Shown here: positions 45,150 to 55,645 of the stretch, piece after piece | Numbering within the stretch: position 1 is the first letter of the stretch | Layout: the number at the start of each line of letters is the position of its first letter | Assembly (NCBI GenBank): GCA_902556265.1 | Contig: CACDVM010000005.1 | Span: 1-64,000 of the forward strand | Origin: an uncultured Pelagibacteraceae bacterium | GTDB taxonomy: Bacteria; Pseudomonadota; Alphaproteobacteria; Pelagibacterales; Pelagibacteraceae | Direction of reading: 5' to 3' | Length of the DNA: 64,000 bases | Position numbers and translations under genes: made by a program | The notes under the pieces: model-generated | The model's database searches: none | Told to the model about the DNA's origin: nothing | What the model saw: only the letters and a program-made list of their open reading frames with translations

Positions 45150-48100
45150 GTCTAAAGTTCAATTATTTAACCATCTCAAAATTCATTCACAATATTCTAT
45201 ATGTGAAGGTGCAATAAAAATTGATGATTTAAAAGAGTTTTCTAAAGAAAATAAACTTAGATCATTAGCTTTGTGTGACTCGGATAATTTATGTGGAGCT
45301 TTAGAATTTGCAGAAAAAATATCAAAAATAGGCACGCAACCTATCATTGGAACTCAAATAAATTTTAAGTTTAATGATATTGTTGGTTTATTGCCTTTGT
45401 TTGCTTTAAATGAAGTTGGTTATAAAAGAATTATTGAACTATCCTCATTATCGTATCTTGAAAATGATCAAACTTCTGACCCTCATTTAGATTTTGATGA
45501 ATTAATAAAAAAAACTGAGGGAGTTTCTATATTATCGGGAACTGTGAATGGTTTGTTCGGACAATTATTTGATAAAGGAAAATTCACTGAGATTGAAAAT
45601 CTATATTCTGAATTGAAATCTAATTATTTAGATAGATTTTATATTGAAATCCAAAGACATGGTGATCAGAATGAAACTGCTTTTGAAAAGTTTAATTTAT
45701 CTCAATCTTTTAAATTAAAAATTCCCATAATAGCCACTAATGAAGTTTATTATTTAGATAGCAAGATGCATGAAGCCCATGATGCTCTAATTTGTATAAA
45801 AAATAAAACTTATATAAATGAAAAGAAAAGAATTAGATTTTCAAATCAACATTATTTAAAAAATAATTCTGAAATGTCAGAATTATTTGCTGATTTACCT
45901 GAAGCATTAGAAAATAATTATAATTTTCCATTTCGATGTAATTATCGACCAGTTTTTTCAAAACCTATACTGCCTAATATAAGCTCAGATAAAGATGGTA
46001 ATGCTGATGAAATTTTAAAAAAAAATTCTTTAGATGGTTTAAAAGAAAAATTTAAAAAGATTTTTAAAATACATGAAAAAAGTCTTACAAATGATACTAA
46101 ATTTTTAGAATATAAAGATAGGCTTGATCATGAGTTAGATATTATAATTGAAATGAAATACGCAAGTTATTTTTTAATTGTATCTGACTATATTAAATGG
46201 GCAAAAGAAAATGATATCCCCGTAGGGCCTGGAAGAGGATCTGGTGCTGGTTCATTAGTAGCTTGGTGCTTAGCAATAACAGATGTAGATCCAATAAAAT
46301 TTAATTTAATATTTGAAAGATTTTTAAATCCAGATCGTATATCTATGCCTGATTTTGATATCGATTTTTGTGAAGAAAAAAGAGATTTGGTTTTTGATTA
46401 CTTAACTAAAAAATATAAAGATAGTGTTGCTCATATAATTACCTTTGGAAAACTTAAAGCTAGAATGGTTATAAGGGATGTAGGCCGAGTTTTAGGATTG
46501 GCTTATGGTTTTGTTGATAGTATTTCAAAGATGATACCTTTTGATCCTTCTAGACCACAAAACTTAACAGAATGTATCGCTAGTGAACCAAGACTGCAAA
46601 AACTTATTAAAGAAGACCCTAGAGTGAAAAAACTTACTGAACTTTCATTAAAATTAGAAGGTTTAAATCGAAATGTTGCGACACATGCTGCTGGTGTAGT
46701 AATAGCTGATAGAAAACTTACTGACGTAGTGCCTTTATATAAAGATACAGCTACTAATTTGTTATTACCATCTACACAGTTTGACATGTATTCAGCAGAA
46801 AATGCAGGATTAATTAAATTTGATTTTTTAGGATTAAAAACTTTAACAGTTATCAACAATACTCAAAAACTAATTAAAAAAAAAAATAAAGATTTCAATA
46901 TAGAAAATATTTCCTTTGAGGATCAAAAAGTTTTTGATTTATTGTCATCAGGTAAAACTGTTGGTCTTTTTCAGATTGAAAGCTCAGGTATGAGGGAGGC
47001 ATTGACTCAAATGAAACCAAATCATATTGAGGATATTATTGCGTTAGTGGCTCTTTATAGACCTGGACCGATGAGCAATATACCAACATATAATGATTGC
47101 AAACATGGTAGACAAAAACCTGATTATTTACACCCACTCTTAGAAGATATTTTGAGGCCAACTTATGGAGTTATTATTTATCAAGAGCAAGTGATGCAAA
47201 TTGCTCAAAAATTATCTGGATTCACTGCTGGGCAAGCGGATATTTTAAGACGTGCGATGGGTAAAAAGAAAAGAGCAGAATTAGAAAAACAAAAACAAAG
47301 TTTTATAACTGGAGCAGTCAATAATGGAATTAATAAAGAGGTAGCTGCAAGTATTTTTTTAAAAATTGAGCCTTTTGCTGAGTACGGATTTAATAAAAGT
47401 CATGCGGCAGCTTATGCAATAATCTCTTATCAAACAGCATTTTTGAAAACTTATTATCCAAATGAATTTATTGCAGCTTCAATGACAATGGATATATCAA
47501 ATCAAAATAAACTTGGTGAATTTTATGAAGAGCTTAAAAGACTCAATATTGAAATAGTAAGACCTGATATAAACGAATGTTTTGCAGATTTCAGAACCGA
47601 AAATGATAAATTTTACTATGCATTAGGTGGCATTAAAGCTGTGGGCTATGAAGCTGTATCAAATATTGTCAAAGAGAGAATGACTAATGGGAAGTTTAAA
47701 TCAATTGCAGACTTTTTGAAACGTGTTAGTCCAAAAGATATTAATAAACTACAATTAGAAGGATTGGTTAAAGCAGGGGCATTTGACAACATTAATCCAA
47801 ATAGGCAATCACTATTTATTTCTATACCAAATTTTATTACAAAATCTAAAAATATTTTTGAAAATAAATCTGCAAATCAAATAGACTTATTTGGTGAGAA
47901 TGAAAACCAAGAAAATGAAATAGTATCAGATATTAAAGACTGGAACTTTGAAGATAGACTGTCCAAAGAATTCGAGGCAGTTGGTTTTTTTATTTCAGAT
48001 CATCCATTAAATCAATTTCAAGATATATTTAAAGATTATAATATTATTGATTATCAAACTTTTAATAATAATGACGATTTTAAGGATAACAATGTAGCTG

Positions 48101-48558
48101 CAACTTTGTTAAAAGTTCAAGAAAGAAAAACAGCTAAAGGAAATGCTTATGCTGTTTTGAAATTAACAGATCTGACAAGTGTATTTGAACTATTTATTTT
48201 CTCAGATATTTTAGAGTTAAATCGAGAAATTTTAAAAGAAGGTAGTTCATTAATCTTGACTCTTATTAAGTCTATTTCTAATGAAGAAAATAGATTTAAA
48301 AGAATTAATGTTCAGAAACTTGCATCTCTAAAAGATTTGCTGGACAAACCTATTAATGAAGTTTTATTTAATCTCAAATCACTCAAAGAACTAGATGAGA
48401 TTTCTAAATTTTTACCTAATAATGGCAACACTGTTGTTAAGATTAAAATAAATGACAAAAATAATGAACTAAATTTTCATTTGGAAAATAAGAGAAATAT
48501 TGATAGAAAAACACTTAATTTACTCAGAAATAAGGAAATTTCTGCAATAATTAGCTAA
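45142..48558 (+). CDS. dnaE: DNA polymerase III subunit alpha
   Basis: The 1138-residue replicative polymerase starts with the PHP domain (FNHLKIHSQYSICEGAIKID), then palm motifs VGPGRGSGAGSLVAW and PDFDIDFCEEKRD with catalytic Asp406 and Asp408, the fingers with YRPGPMSNIPTYNDCKHGR and AEYGFNKSHAAAYAIISYQ, and the tandem HhH and OB domains at the end (about 880-1090). It replicates the chromosome. It overlaps lolD by eight bases. The length is near the E. coli value (1160). Confidence 0.97.
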   Translation: MAESKVQLFNHLKIHSQYSICEGAIKIDDLKEFSKENKLRSLALCDSDNLCGALEFAEKISKIGTQPIIGTQINFKFNDIVGLLPLFALNEVGYKRIIELSSLSYLENDQTSDPHLDFDELIKKTEGVSILSGTVNGLFGQLFDKGKFTEIENLYSELKSNYLDRFYIEIQRHGDQNETAFEKFNLSQSFKLKIPIIATNEVYYLDSKMHEAHDALICIKNKTYINEKKRIRFSNQHYLKNNSEMSELFADLPEALENNYNFPFRCNYRPVFSKPILPNISSDKDGNADEILKKNSLDGLKEKFKKIFKIHEKSLTNDTKFLEYKDRLDHELDIIIEMKYASYFLIVSDYIKWAKENDIPVGPGRGSGAGSLVAWCLAITDVDPIKFNLIFERFLNPDRISMPDFDIDFCEEKRDLVFDYLTKKYKDSVAHIITFGKLKARMVIRDVGRVLGLAYGFVDSISKMIPFDPSRPQNLTECIASEPRLQKLIKEDPRVKKLTELSLKLEGLNRNVATHAAGVVIADRKLTDVVPLYKDTATNLLLPSTQFDMYSAENAGLIKFDFLGLKTLTVINNTQKLIKKKNKDFNIENISFEDQKVFDLLSSGKTVGLFQIESSGMREALTQMKPNHIEDIIALVALYRPGPMSNIPTYNDCKHGRQKPDYLHPLLEDILRPTYGVIIYQEQVMQIAQKLSGFTAGQADILRRAMGKKKRAELEKQKQSFITGAVNNGINKEVAASIFLKIEPFAEYGFNKSHAAAYAIISYQTAFLKTYYPNEFIAASMTMDISNQNKLGEFYEELKRLNIEIVRPDINECFADFRTENDKFYYALGGIKAVGYEAVSNIVKERMTNGKFKSIADFLKRVSPKDINKLQLEGLVKAGAFDNINPNRQSLFISIPNFITKSKNIFENKSANQIDLFGENENQENEIVSDIKDWNFEDRLSKEFEAVGFFISDHPLNQFQDIFKDYNIIDYQTFNNNDDFKDNNVAATLLKVQERKTAKGNAYAVLKLTDLTSVFELFIFSDILELNREILKEGSSLILTLIKSISNEENRFKRINVQKLASLKDLLDKPINEVLFNLKSLKELDEISKFLPNNGNTVVKIKINDKNNELNFHLENKRNIDRKTLNLLRNKEISAIIS

Positions 48559-48565
48559 TTAGTAC

Positions 48566-48594
48566 TTGTTTATTAAAAGAATTTTTTGTAATTA
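48566..48594 (+). promoter_or_regulatory. Possible promoter for rpsB
   Basis: TTGTTT (48566-48571) and TAATTA (48589-48594) are 17 bases apart in the gap after dnaE. The -10 match is modest. Transcription would begin near 48,601, just before the structured leader. Confidence 0.35.
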
Positions 48595-48620
48595 GTCATT
48601 TACAAATTAACAAAAACGCA

Positions 48621-48680
48621 CACAGTTATTGGTTTTATACCTCCGGTCCTTTTTGGAAATTACTGTGGTGGCTTAACCGG
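48621..48680 (+). promoter_or_regulatory. Pseudoknot-like rpsB leader RNA
   Basis: CACAGT (48621-48626) pairs with ACTGTG (48662-48667), and CCGGT (48643-48647), inside that loop, pairs with ACCGG (48676-48680), outside it. The two helices cross, forming an H-type pseudoknot that ends eight bases before the rpsB ATG (48689). GC-rich pairings stand out in this AT-rich sequence. Ribosomal protein S2 controls its own operon through a leader in other bacteria, and candidate rpsB leaders were proposed in Pelagibacter, so autoregulation is likely. Confidence 0.55.
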
Positions 48681-48688
48681 GAATAAAT

Positions 48689-49504
48689 ATGAAAATACCT
48701 AACGTAACAATCCAACAATTATTAGAAGCAGGAGTTCATCTAGGACATAAAACTCTAAGATGGAACCCTAAAATGAAAAAGTATATTTTTGGAAAAAGAG
48801 ACTCAATACATATTATTGACTTAACCCAAACACTAGAACTAACTAAAGTAGCTCTTGAGAAAGTACATAATACCATTGTGAATAATGGAAAAGTCTTATT
48901 TGTATCTACAAAAAAACAAGCCTCAGAAGCTATTGCTGAATTAGCCAAAGAAACAGATCAATATTTTGTCAATTATAGATGGCTAGGTGGAATGTTAACA
49001 AACTGGGGAACAATTTCTAATTCAATTAAAAAACTTAAAAAACTAGAAATTGATTTGGTTGCTGAAAATAGAGGTTTTACAAAAAAAGAACTTCTTAAAA
49101 TGAGTGTTAAAAAAGATAAGCTCCAAAGATCTCTTGGTGGAATAGCTGAAATGAAAAAAATTCCAGATTTAGTGTTTATAATTGATACTAATTATGAATC
49201 TTTAGCGATTCAAGAGTCAATAAAATTAGGAATACCTATTATGGCAATTCTTGACAGTAATTCTAATCCTGATGGTATTGATTTTCCAATTCCAGGAAAT
49301 GATGATGCAAGAAGATCGATAGATCTTTATTGTAATTTAATTAAAGAAACAATTATAACTGCTAAGAAAACAGCTTCAACTATTGAACCAAAAAAAATAT
49401 CAGAAAAAAAAGAAAAAACTGATAAATCAAAAACTTTAGCTGAAATTGATAAAGAAAAATTAGAAAAAAAATTTTCTGATAAAAAAAAGGATAAATTGAA
49501 TTAA
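48689..49504 (+). CDS. rpsB: 30S ribosomal protein S2
   Basis: The 271-residue protein shows [52 protein letters not shown] and [20 protein letters not shown], all conserved in S2. The C-terminus has a lysine/glutamate-rich tail of about 40 residues. It starts the rpsB-tsf-frr cluster and has the structured leader upstream. tsf follows after one base. Confidence 0.97.
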   Translation: MKIPNVTIQQLLEAGVHLGHKTLRWNPKMKKYIFGKRDSIHIIDLTQTLELTKVALEKVHNTIVNNGKVLFVSTKKQASEAIAELAKETDQYFVNYRWLGGMLTNWGTISNSIKKLKKLEIDLVAENRGFTKKELLKMSVKKDKLQRSLGGIAEMKKIPDLVFIIDTNYESLAIQESIKLGIPIMAILDSNSNPDGIDFPIPGNDDARRSIDLYCNLIKETIITAKKTASTIEPKKISEKKEKTDKSKTLAEIDKEKLEKKFSDKKKDKLN

Positions 49505-49505
49505 A

Positions 49506-50357
49506 ATGAGTGATATTGAAAAAGTTAAAAAACTTAGGGAAGCTACAGGAGCTGGTTTCAAAGATTGTAACTTAGCAATAAAAGAGTCCAATGGAGATTT
49601 GGATAAAGCTGTTGAAATTTTAAGAGTTAAAGGAATTTCGAAAGCTTCAAAAAAAATGTCTAGAGATGCTAAAGAAGGTGTTGTTGCAATTAGTGGAGAC
49701 AATAAAAAAACATCAATTATTGAGGTAAACTGTGAAACTGATTTTGTTGCTAAAAATGATGATTTTATTTCTTTTGTAAAAGAATTAAGTGAAATAAATA
49801 ACAATAATGATTCAAATATTGATCAATTGAAAAAATCTATGATGAAAAATGGAAACTCTGTTGATGATAATCTGGTTGCTTTGATAGCAAAAATCGGAGA
49901 AAAAATTACAATTGGTAAGGCAAAAACTATTTCAAATTCTTCATCCACAAATTACCAATACCTACACACAGTGGTTAAAGACAATCTAGCTAAATTAGCA
50001 GTCGTTGTCTCTTTAGAAACAAAAAATGACTCAGATACGATTAAGTCTTTTGGAAAACAGTTATCAATGCATATAGCTGCGTCAAATCCCTTAGCAATAG
50101 AGTCCAATCTAATTGATAAAGCAATTATTGATAAAGAACAAGAATTAGTGACTGAAGAGCTTAAAAACTTAGGTAAGCCAGAAGATATTGCTAAAAAAAT
50201 TAGTTTAGGTAAAATGAACAAATTTAAAGAAGAAAACGCACTTTTAACACAAGCTTGGGTGATGGAACCAAAAAAAAAAGTTCAAGATGTTTTAAAAGAA
50301 CTTGCTATTAATGATTTAAAAATCAAGGAGTTTAGCAGAATTAAAATAGGTGATTAA
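49506..50357 (+). CDS. tsf: Elongation factor Ts
   Basis: The 283-residue nucleotide-exchange factor for EF-Tu has the N-terminal module [20 protein letters not shown] and the core element [20 protein letters not shown], plus [14 protein letters not shown]. Its length is normal. The gene is followed immediately by frr; the pyrH gene that often sits between them is not here. Confidence 0.96.
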   Translation: MSDIEKVKKLREATGAGFKDCNLAIKESNGDLDKAVEILRVKGISKASKKMSRDAKEGVVAISGDNKKTSIIEVNCETDFVAKNDDFISFVKELSEINNNNDSNIDQLKKSMMKNGNSVDDNLVALIAKIGEKITIGKAKTISNSSSTNYQYLHTVVKDNLAKLAVVVSLETKNDSDTIKSFGKQLSMHIAASNPLAIESNLIDKAIIDKEQELVTEELKNLGKPEDIAKKISLGKMNKFKEENALLTQAWVMEPKKKVQDVLKELAINDLKIKEFSRIKIGD

Positions 50358-50909
50358 ATGTTTGATGAAAAATCACATAGCCTCAAAATGGATAAAGCAA
50401 TTGAGGTTTTTTCAAAAGAACTAGCTTCATTAAGAACTGGAAGAGCTAATGCTGCAATGTTAGATCTTGTAAAGGTAGATGTTTATGGACAACAAATGCC
50501 AATAAATCAAGTCGGTAGTATTACAACACCAGAACCAAGAATGATTAATATTCAAGTTTGGGATCAAAATAACGTAGCATTAATTGATGCAGCTATTAAA
50601 AAGTCGGAGTTAGGACTTAATCCACAAATTGACGGTCAGTTAATAAGGTTGCCCATACCTGAACTGAACGAAGAAAGAAGAACAGAATTAAAAAAACTTA
50701 TAAAATCTATGGGAGAAAAATGCAAAATTTCTATTAGAAATATCCGTAGAGACGCTAATGAAGAATTAAAAAAACTTTTAAAATCAAAAGAAATTGGTGA
50801 AGATGAGGAAAAATCGTTTGAAAAAAATGTTCAAAATATTACAGATAAACATATTGAGCTTGTTGATGATAAAGTATCATCAAAAGAAAAAGAAATAATG
50901 ACAATATGA
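50358..50909 (+). CDS. frr: Ribosome recycling factor
   Basis: The 183-residue protein contains LRTGRANAAMLDLVKVDVYG, PINQVGSITTPEPRMINIQV and the C-terminal helix LKKLLKSKEIGEDEEKSFEK. With EF-G it splits the ribosome after termination. It abuts tsf and overlaps uppS by four bases (ATGA). Confidence 0.97.
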   Translation: MFDEKSHSLKMDKAIEVFSKELASLRTGRANAAMLDLVKVDVYGQQMPINQVGSITTPEPRMINIQVWDQNNVALIDAAIKKSELGLNPQIDGQLIRLPIPELNEERRTELKKLIKSMGEKCKISIRNIRRDANEELKKLLKSKEIGEDEEKSFEKNVQNITDKHIELVDDKVSSKEKEIMTI

Positions 50910-51580
50910 ACCCATTAAATCATGTAGCCATTATCATGGATGGTAATGGAAGATGGGGTCAAAAATATAAAAATTCAAGAAACGCTGGGCATAAAGCTGG
51001 ACTAAATACTGTTGAAAAAATTATCAAAGAAACAATTAAACAAAAAATAAAGTTTTTAACACTGTATGCATTTTCTACTGAAAATTGGAAAAGACCAAAA
51101 AAAGAAGTTAACTATCTTTTTAATTTATTAGAAACCTTTTTAACAAGTAAAGTTGATGAATTGCATAAACAAAATATAAAATTAAAAATAATTGGTTTAA
51201 AAAAATTTTCAAAAAGATTAAATAAATTATTAAACTTATCAGAAAAAAAAACATCAAAAAATAAAAGATTACAATTAAATTTAGCCTTAAACTATGGATC
51301 AAAAACTGAACTACTTAATGCATTTAAAAGTTTGAAAAATAACAAAGAAAAAATTAATGAGGTAAACTTAAAAAAATATTTACAAACTAAAAATATCCCA
51401 GATCCTGATTTATTAATAAGAACAGGCAACACTAAAAGATTAAGTAATTTTTTACTATGGCAATTGGCTTATTCTGAGATTTTTTTTGAAAAAAAATTGT
51501 GGCCTGAATTTAGTGAAAATGATTACAATATAATCATTAAAAAATATAGAAATATAAAAAGAAACTTTGGAAAAATTTGA
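50906..51580 (+). CDS. uppS: Undecaprenyl diphosphate synthase
   Basis: The 224-residue cis-prenyltransferase has the diphosphate-binding motif IIMDGNGRWGQ near the N-terminus, LTLYAFSTENWKRP and the C-terminal PDPDLLIRTGNTKRLSNFLL. It makes the lipid carrier for peptidoglycan and surface glycans. It overlaps frr by four bases and cdsA by one. Confidence 0.95.
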   Translation: MNPLNHVAIIMDGNGRWGQKYKNSRNAGHKAGLNTVEKIIKETIKQKIKFLTLYAFSTENWKRPKKEVNYLFNLLETFLTSKVDELHKQNIKLKIIGLKKFSKRLNKLLNLSEKKTSKNKRLQLNLALNYGSKTELLNAFKSLKNNKEKINEVNLKKYLQTKNIPDPDLLIRTGNTKRLSNFLLWQLAYSEIFFEKKLWPEFSENDYNIIIKKYRNIKRNFGKI

Positions 51581-52212
51581 TGAGTCAAGAATTAATTAAA
51601 CGAATTGTTAGTTCTATAATTTTAATTCCTGTAGCTCTTTTTTTTATTATTAAAGGTACATTTTTATTTATTTTTTTTATTTCCATGTGTTTTTGTATTA
51701 TTGCATATGAATGGAATATGATGAGAAGAAATAAATCTTATTATTTTTTAGGTATTCTTTTCTTATTTTTTTCTTTTTTTACTATTTACGAGCTTAGATT
51801 CAATAGTGGAGATAATTATATTAATCTTCTTATTATTACTATTATATGTGTAGCAACTGATATAGGTGGATATATATTTGGTAAATTATTCAAAGGACCA
51901 AAACTTACAAAATTAAGTCCTAACAAAACTTATGCAGGTATGGTTGGTGGTTATTTTTTATCCCTAATATCTGTATCAGTAAGTTCAGAATATTTTAAAT
52001 TTGAATTTTCAATTGATTGGTTGTTTTTAACTCTTCTAGTGTCAAGTGTAAGTCAATTAGGTGATATAATTATCTCATATTTTAAAAGATTATCTAAAAT
52101 AAAAGACACAGGTAAAATTATACCAGGACATGGAGGCTTGCTTGATAGAGTAGATGGAATGATATTTGCTTTTCCATTTGCTTGGATAATTTTAACGATC
52201 GGTATTTTTTGA
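51580..52212 (+). CDS. cdsA: Phosphatidate cytidylyltransferase
   Basis: From ATG 51580 (the TTG one codon upstream is less likely) the product has 210 residues and about six membrane helices, shorter than the E. coli enzyme (about 285). The signature SQLGDIIISYFKRLSKIKDT and IIPGHGGLLDRVDGMIFAFP are complete, and KLSPNKTYAGMVGGYF is present. It makes CDP-diacylglycerol for phospholipid synthesis. Its stop overlaps the dxr start by one base. Confidence 0.93.
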   Translation: MSQELIKRIVSSIILIPVALFFIIKGTFLFIFFISMCFCIIAYEWNMMRRNKSYYFLGILFLFFSFFTIYELRFNSGDNYINLLIITIICVATDIGGYIFGKLFKGPKLTKLSPNKTYAGMVGGYFLSLISVSVSSEYFKFEFSIDWLFLTLLVSSVSQLGDIIISYFKRLSKIKDTGKIIPGHGGLLDRVDGMIFAFPFAWIILTIGIF

Positions 52213-53375
52213 TGAAAAAAAAAATTGCAATACTTGGTTCAACTGGTTCAATTGGAAAATCTCTTATAAATATAATTAAAAATGACAAAAAAAATTTTGA
52301 TATTGTTTTATTAACAGCAGAAAAAAATTATAAATCTCTTCTCAAACAAGCCAAAATATTTAATGTAAAAAATTTAATAATAAGTGATAAAAAAAGTTTC
52401 AATATTTTAAAAAAAAAAAATTTAAATAATAAATATAAAATTTTCAATAATTTAAAAAGCTTAAATAAAATTTTTAAAAAAAAAATAGACTACACAATGA
52501 GCTCAATTTCTGGTCTTCAAGGTTTGCAACCAACTTTAGATATGATCAAATACTCAAAAAAAATTGCAGTTGCTAACAAGGAGGCAATTATATGTGGATG
52601 GAATTTAATTGATAAAGCTTTAAAAAAAAATAAAACAGAATTTATTCCAGTTGACTCTGAGCATTTTTCAATTTGGTCATTATTAAATAAAGATGAAGCT
52701 GGGATAATTGAAAAAGTTTATATTACAGCATCTGGTGGCCCATTTTTAAAATGGTCAAAAAATAAGATTAAAAATGTTTCGCCAGAAAAAGCTATAAAAC
52801 ACCCCAATTGGTCAATGGGTAAAAAAATATCAATTGATTCAGCTAGTATGATGAATAAAGTCTTTGAAGTAATCGAAACACAAAGAATTTTTAATCTTCC
52901 AAAATCTAAAGTGAATATTTTAATTCATGAAAAATCATACGTACATGCTATTGTAGAATTGAAAAATGGACTTAAAAAAATTTTAGCCCATGATACAAAT
53001 ATGACTATTCCTATATTCAATACAATATACAGTTCAAATAAAAGAAAAATTAAAAATAAAATCTTAAATATAGAAAATTTAAATAATCTCAACTTTAAAC
53101 TAGTTGATAAAAAAAAATTTCCATTAATTAAAATTTTGAAAAATATACCTGAATTTAATTCTTTATTTGAAACTGCGCTTATAACTATTAATGATTATTT
53201 TGTGTATGAATTTTTAAATAAAAAAATTAATTTTGAAAAAATGATTTTTCTAATAAATAAAATTTCTAATTTAAGAGAATTTCAAAAATTTAAGAAAATA
53301 AAGCCTAAAAACATAAAAGAAATCTATAATTTACGAGATTATGTAAGTTTTAAAATTAAGTCTTTAGGTATATAA
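52212..53375 (+). CDS. dxr: 1-deoxy-D-xylulose 5-phosphate reductoisomerase
   Basis: I chose ATG 52212, since the conserved NADPH loop IAILGSTGSIGKS begins five residues later; the frame is open further upstream inside cdsA. The 387-residue product contains IAVANKEAIICGW, FIPVDSEHFSIW (metal-binding Asp and Glu) and PNWSMGKKISIDSASMMNK. It catalyses the committed step of the MEP isoprenoid pathway, supplying UppS. The base composition is extremely A-rich. The rseP gene usual between dxr and bamA is absent. Confidence 0.96.
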   Translation: MKKKIAILGSTGSIGKSLINIIKNDKKNFDIVLLTAEKNYKSLLKQAKIFNVKNLIISDKKSFNILKKKNLNNKYKIFNNLKSLNKIFKKKIDYTMSSISGLQGLQPTLDMIKYSKKIAVANKEAIICGWNLIDKALKKNKTEFIPVDSEHFSIWSLLNKDEAGIIEKVYITASGGPFLKWSKNKIKNVSPEKAIKHPNWSMGKKISIDSASMMNKVFEVIETQRIFNLPKSKVNILIHEKSYVHAIVELKNGLKKILAHDTNMTIPIFNTIYSSNKRKIKNKILNIENLNNLNFKLVDKKKFPLIKILKNIPEFNSLFETALITINDYFVYEFLNKKINFEKMIFLINKISNLREFQKFKKIKPKNIKEIYNLRDYVSFKIKSLGI

Positions 53376-53386
53376 AACAATATTCT

Positions 53387-55642
53387 ATGAATAAAATTTT
53401 AATACAAGCAATTATTTTATCGTTTCTTTTTTTGACGAATAGTATTTCTGAAATAATTAAAAAAGTTGAAATATCTGGTAATAAAAGAATTTCTGATCAA
53501 ACTGTTTTGATACTTGGTAATATTTCCATTAATACAGATTTTGATAATACACAGTTAAATAACTCTTTAAAAAAACTTTATGAGTCAAATTTTTTTAGTG
53601 ATGTTAAAATAAACCTAAATAATAATATTTTAAAAATCAATTTAGTTGAAAATCCAATAATTGAAGATATTGAATTTACAGGTATTAAAAATAAAACTTT
53701 TATTGAAGAAATTTCTGAGACAATAGTTTTAAAAAATAGAATGTCTTTCACCCAAAACCAACTTCAACAAGATATTAATTTGATTAATAATATTTTAAAA
53801 ACAAGTGGATTTTATTTTGCTAAAGTTGAGCCATCAATTATAAAAAATGCAGACCTTAATTCTGTCAGATTAAAAATAAATATTGATCGAGGAAAAAAAG
53901 CAAGAATTAAAGAAATAGTTTTTATAGGTGATAAAAAGATAAAAGATAAAAAATTACTTGAAGTTATTGCTTCTGAAGAACATAAATTTTGGAAATTTGT
54001 TTCAAATAAAGTTTATTTAAATCAATCACTGATAGAACTTGATAAAAGACTTTTAGAAAATTATTATAGAAATTTGGGTTATCACAAAGTTAAGGTTTTG
54101 AATTCTTTCGCTGAACTAAATATAACTGAAAGTTCTTTTAAGTTAGTTTTTAATGTAGATGCTGGAAAAAAATATTTTTTTAATGATTTTTCTTTAACTT
54201 TACCTGATGATTATAATAAAAATGATTTTAAGAAAATTGAGAAAATATTTTCAAAATTAAAAAACGAAAGATATTCATTAGACAATATTAATTTAATTCT
54301 TGAAGAAATTGACAAAATTGCTTCTTTACGATTATATGATTTTATTGACGCTAATGTTACAGAGTCAATTCAAGATGGAAATAAGATTAACTTTGATTTT
54401 AAAATTCTAGACTCTGAAAAATATTATGTTGAAAGAGTAAATATTTTAGGAAATTTTCAAACTATTGAGGAAGTTATAAGAAATAGGCTAATAGTTGACG
54501 AGGGAGATCCATTGAATGAATTATTATTTAATAAATCTATGGATAACATAAAATCTTTAGGGATTTTTAAAAAGGTAAAATCTAATATCAAAGATGGTTC
54601 AGATCCTAATTTAAAAATAATCGATGTTATTGTTGAAGAAAAACCTACAGGTGAAATATCCCTTGCCGCTGGTGTTGGTACGGGTGGTACTACTATAGGA
54701 GGCGGTATTGTTGAAAAAAACTTTTTAGGAAAAGGTATTAATTTAAAAACAAACCTAGAAATTTCTGAAGAGACAATTAAAGGTCAGTTTGTTTATTCTA
54801 AACCGAATTTTAATTATTCTGACAATACTCTATTTACTTCAGTAAAATCTACATCTACTGATAATTTAACAGATTTTGGTTATAAAGTTTCTAATGTTGG
54901 TATGTCAATTGGAACAAGATTTGAACAATACGAAAATTTATTTTTTAGACCAGAATTGGATTTATCTCTTGAAGATTTAGAAACGAATTCTTCTGCTTCA
55001 TCGGGATTAAAAAAACAAGAGGGTAACTATGAGGATTTTTATTTTAACTATGGGCTTGATTATGATTTACGAAATTCGGCTTATAGACCAAGCTCAGGAA
55101 ACAAAACTTCTTTTTTTCAGAGCCTACCTATAGTCTCAACTAATAAAGAAATATCAAATACTTTTGTTTATACTCATTATAAAACATTAAACAAAGGGTC
55201 AGAGATGGTTGGAAAAGCAAGTTTATATTTGAAGTCAATAAATTCACTTGATAGTTCAAGTGATGTGAGAATTTCAAAAAGAGCTAATATCCCATATAGT
55301 AGGTTAAGAGGTTTTGAAAAAGGGAAAGTTGGCCCTGTAGACAACTTAGACTTTGTTGGTGGAAATTACGTTACAGCCCTGAATTTTTCAACTAGCTTAC
55401 CAACGATATTGAGCACTGTAGAAAACGTTGATTTTTCCTATTTCATAGATATTGCAAACGTTTGGGGGGTAGATTATGACGATACTATAGATGACTCAAG
55501 CAAGATAAGAAGTTCAACAGGTTTAGGATTAGATTGGTTGACCCCGGTCGGTCCACTTAGTTTTTCATTAACAAAACCTATAACAAAAAAATCGACAGAC
55601 AAAACAGAAACTTTTAGATTTAATCTAGGTACTACATTTTAA
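53387..55642 (+). CDS. bamA: Outer membrane protein assembly factor BamA
   Basis: The 751-residue protein starts with a signal peptide (residues about 1-21), continues with five POTRA repeats (about 22-345; for example VEISGNKRISDQTVLILGNI and VNILGNFQTIEEVIRNRL) and ends in a beta barrel (about 370-751). The barrel loop motif RLRGFEKGKVGPVD is the (V/I)RGF/Y/M signature, and the last residue is Phe (NLGTTF). It inserts outer-membrane proteins. skp follows after three bases. Confidence 0.95.
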   Translation: MNKILIQAIILSFLFLTNSISEIIKKVEISGNKRISDQTVLILGNISINTDFDNTQLNNSLKKLYESNFFSDVKINLNNNILKINLVENPIIEDIEFTGIKNKTFIEEISETIVLKNRMSFTQNQLQQDINLINNILKTSGFYFAKVEPSIIKNADLNSVRLKINIDRGKKARIKEIVFIGDKKIKDKKLLEVIASEEHKFWKFVSNKVYLNQSLIELDKRLLENYYRNLGYHKVKVLNSFAELNITESSFKLVFNVDAGKKYFFNDFSLTLPDDYNKNDFKKIEKIFSKLKNERYSLDNINLILEEIDKIASLRLYDFIDANVTESIQDGNKINFDFKILDSEKYYVERVNILGNFQTIEEVIRNRLIVDEGDPLNELLFNKSMDNIKSLGIFKKVKSNIKDGSDPNLKIIDVIVEEKPTGEISLAAGVGTGGTTIGGGIVEKNFLGKGINLKTNLEISEETIKGQFVYSKPNFNYSDNTLFTSVKSTSTDNLTDFGYKVSNVGMSIGTRFEQYENLFFRPELDLSLEDLETNSSASSGLKKQEGNYEDFYFNYGLDYDLRNSAYRPSSGNKTSFFQSLPIVSTNKEISNTFVYTHYKTLNKGSEMVGKASLYLKSINSLDSSSDVRISKRANIPYSRLRGFEKGKVGPVDNLDFVGGNYVTALNFSTSLPTILSTVENVDFSYFIDIANVWGVDYDDTIDDSSKIRSSTGLGLDWLTPVGPLSFSLTKPITKKSTDKTETFRFNLGTTF

Positions 55643-55645
55643 TTT

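Noticed and set aside
52182-52211. Longer dxr N-terminus
   Set aside because: The ten extra residues lie inside cdsA and precede the conserved KKKIAILGSTGSIG start at ATG 52,212.
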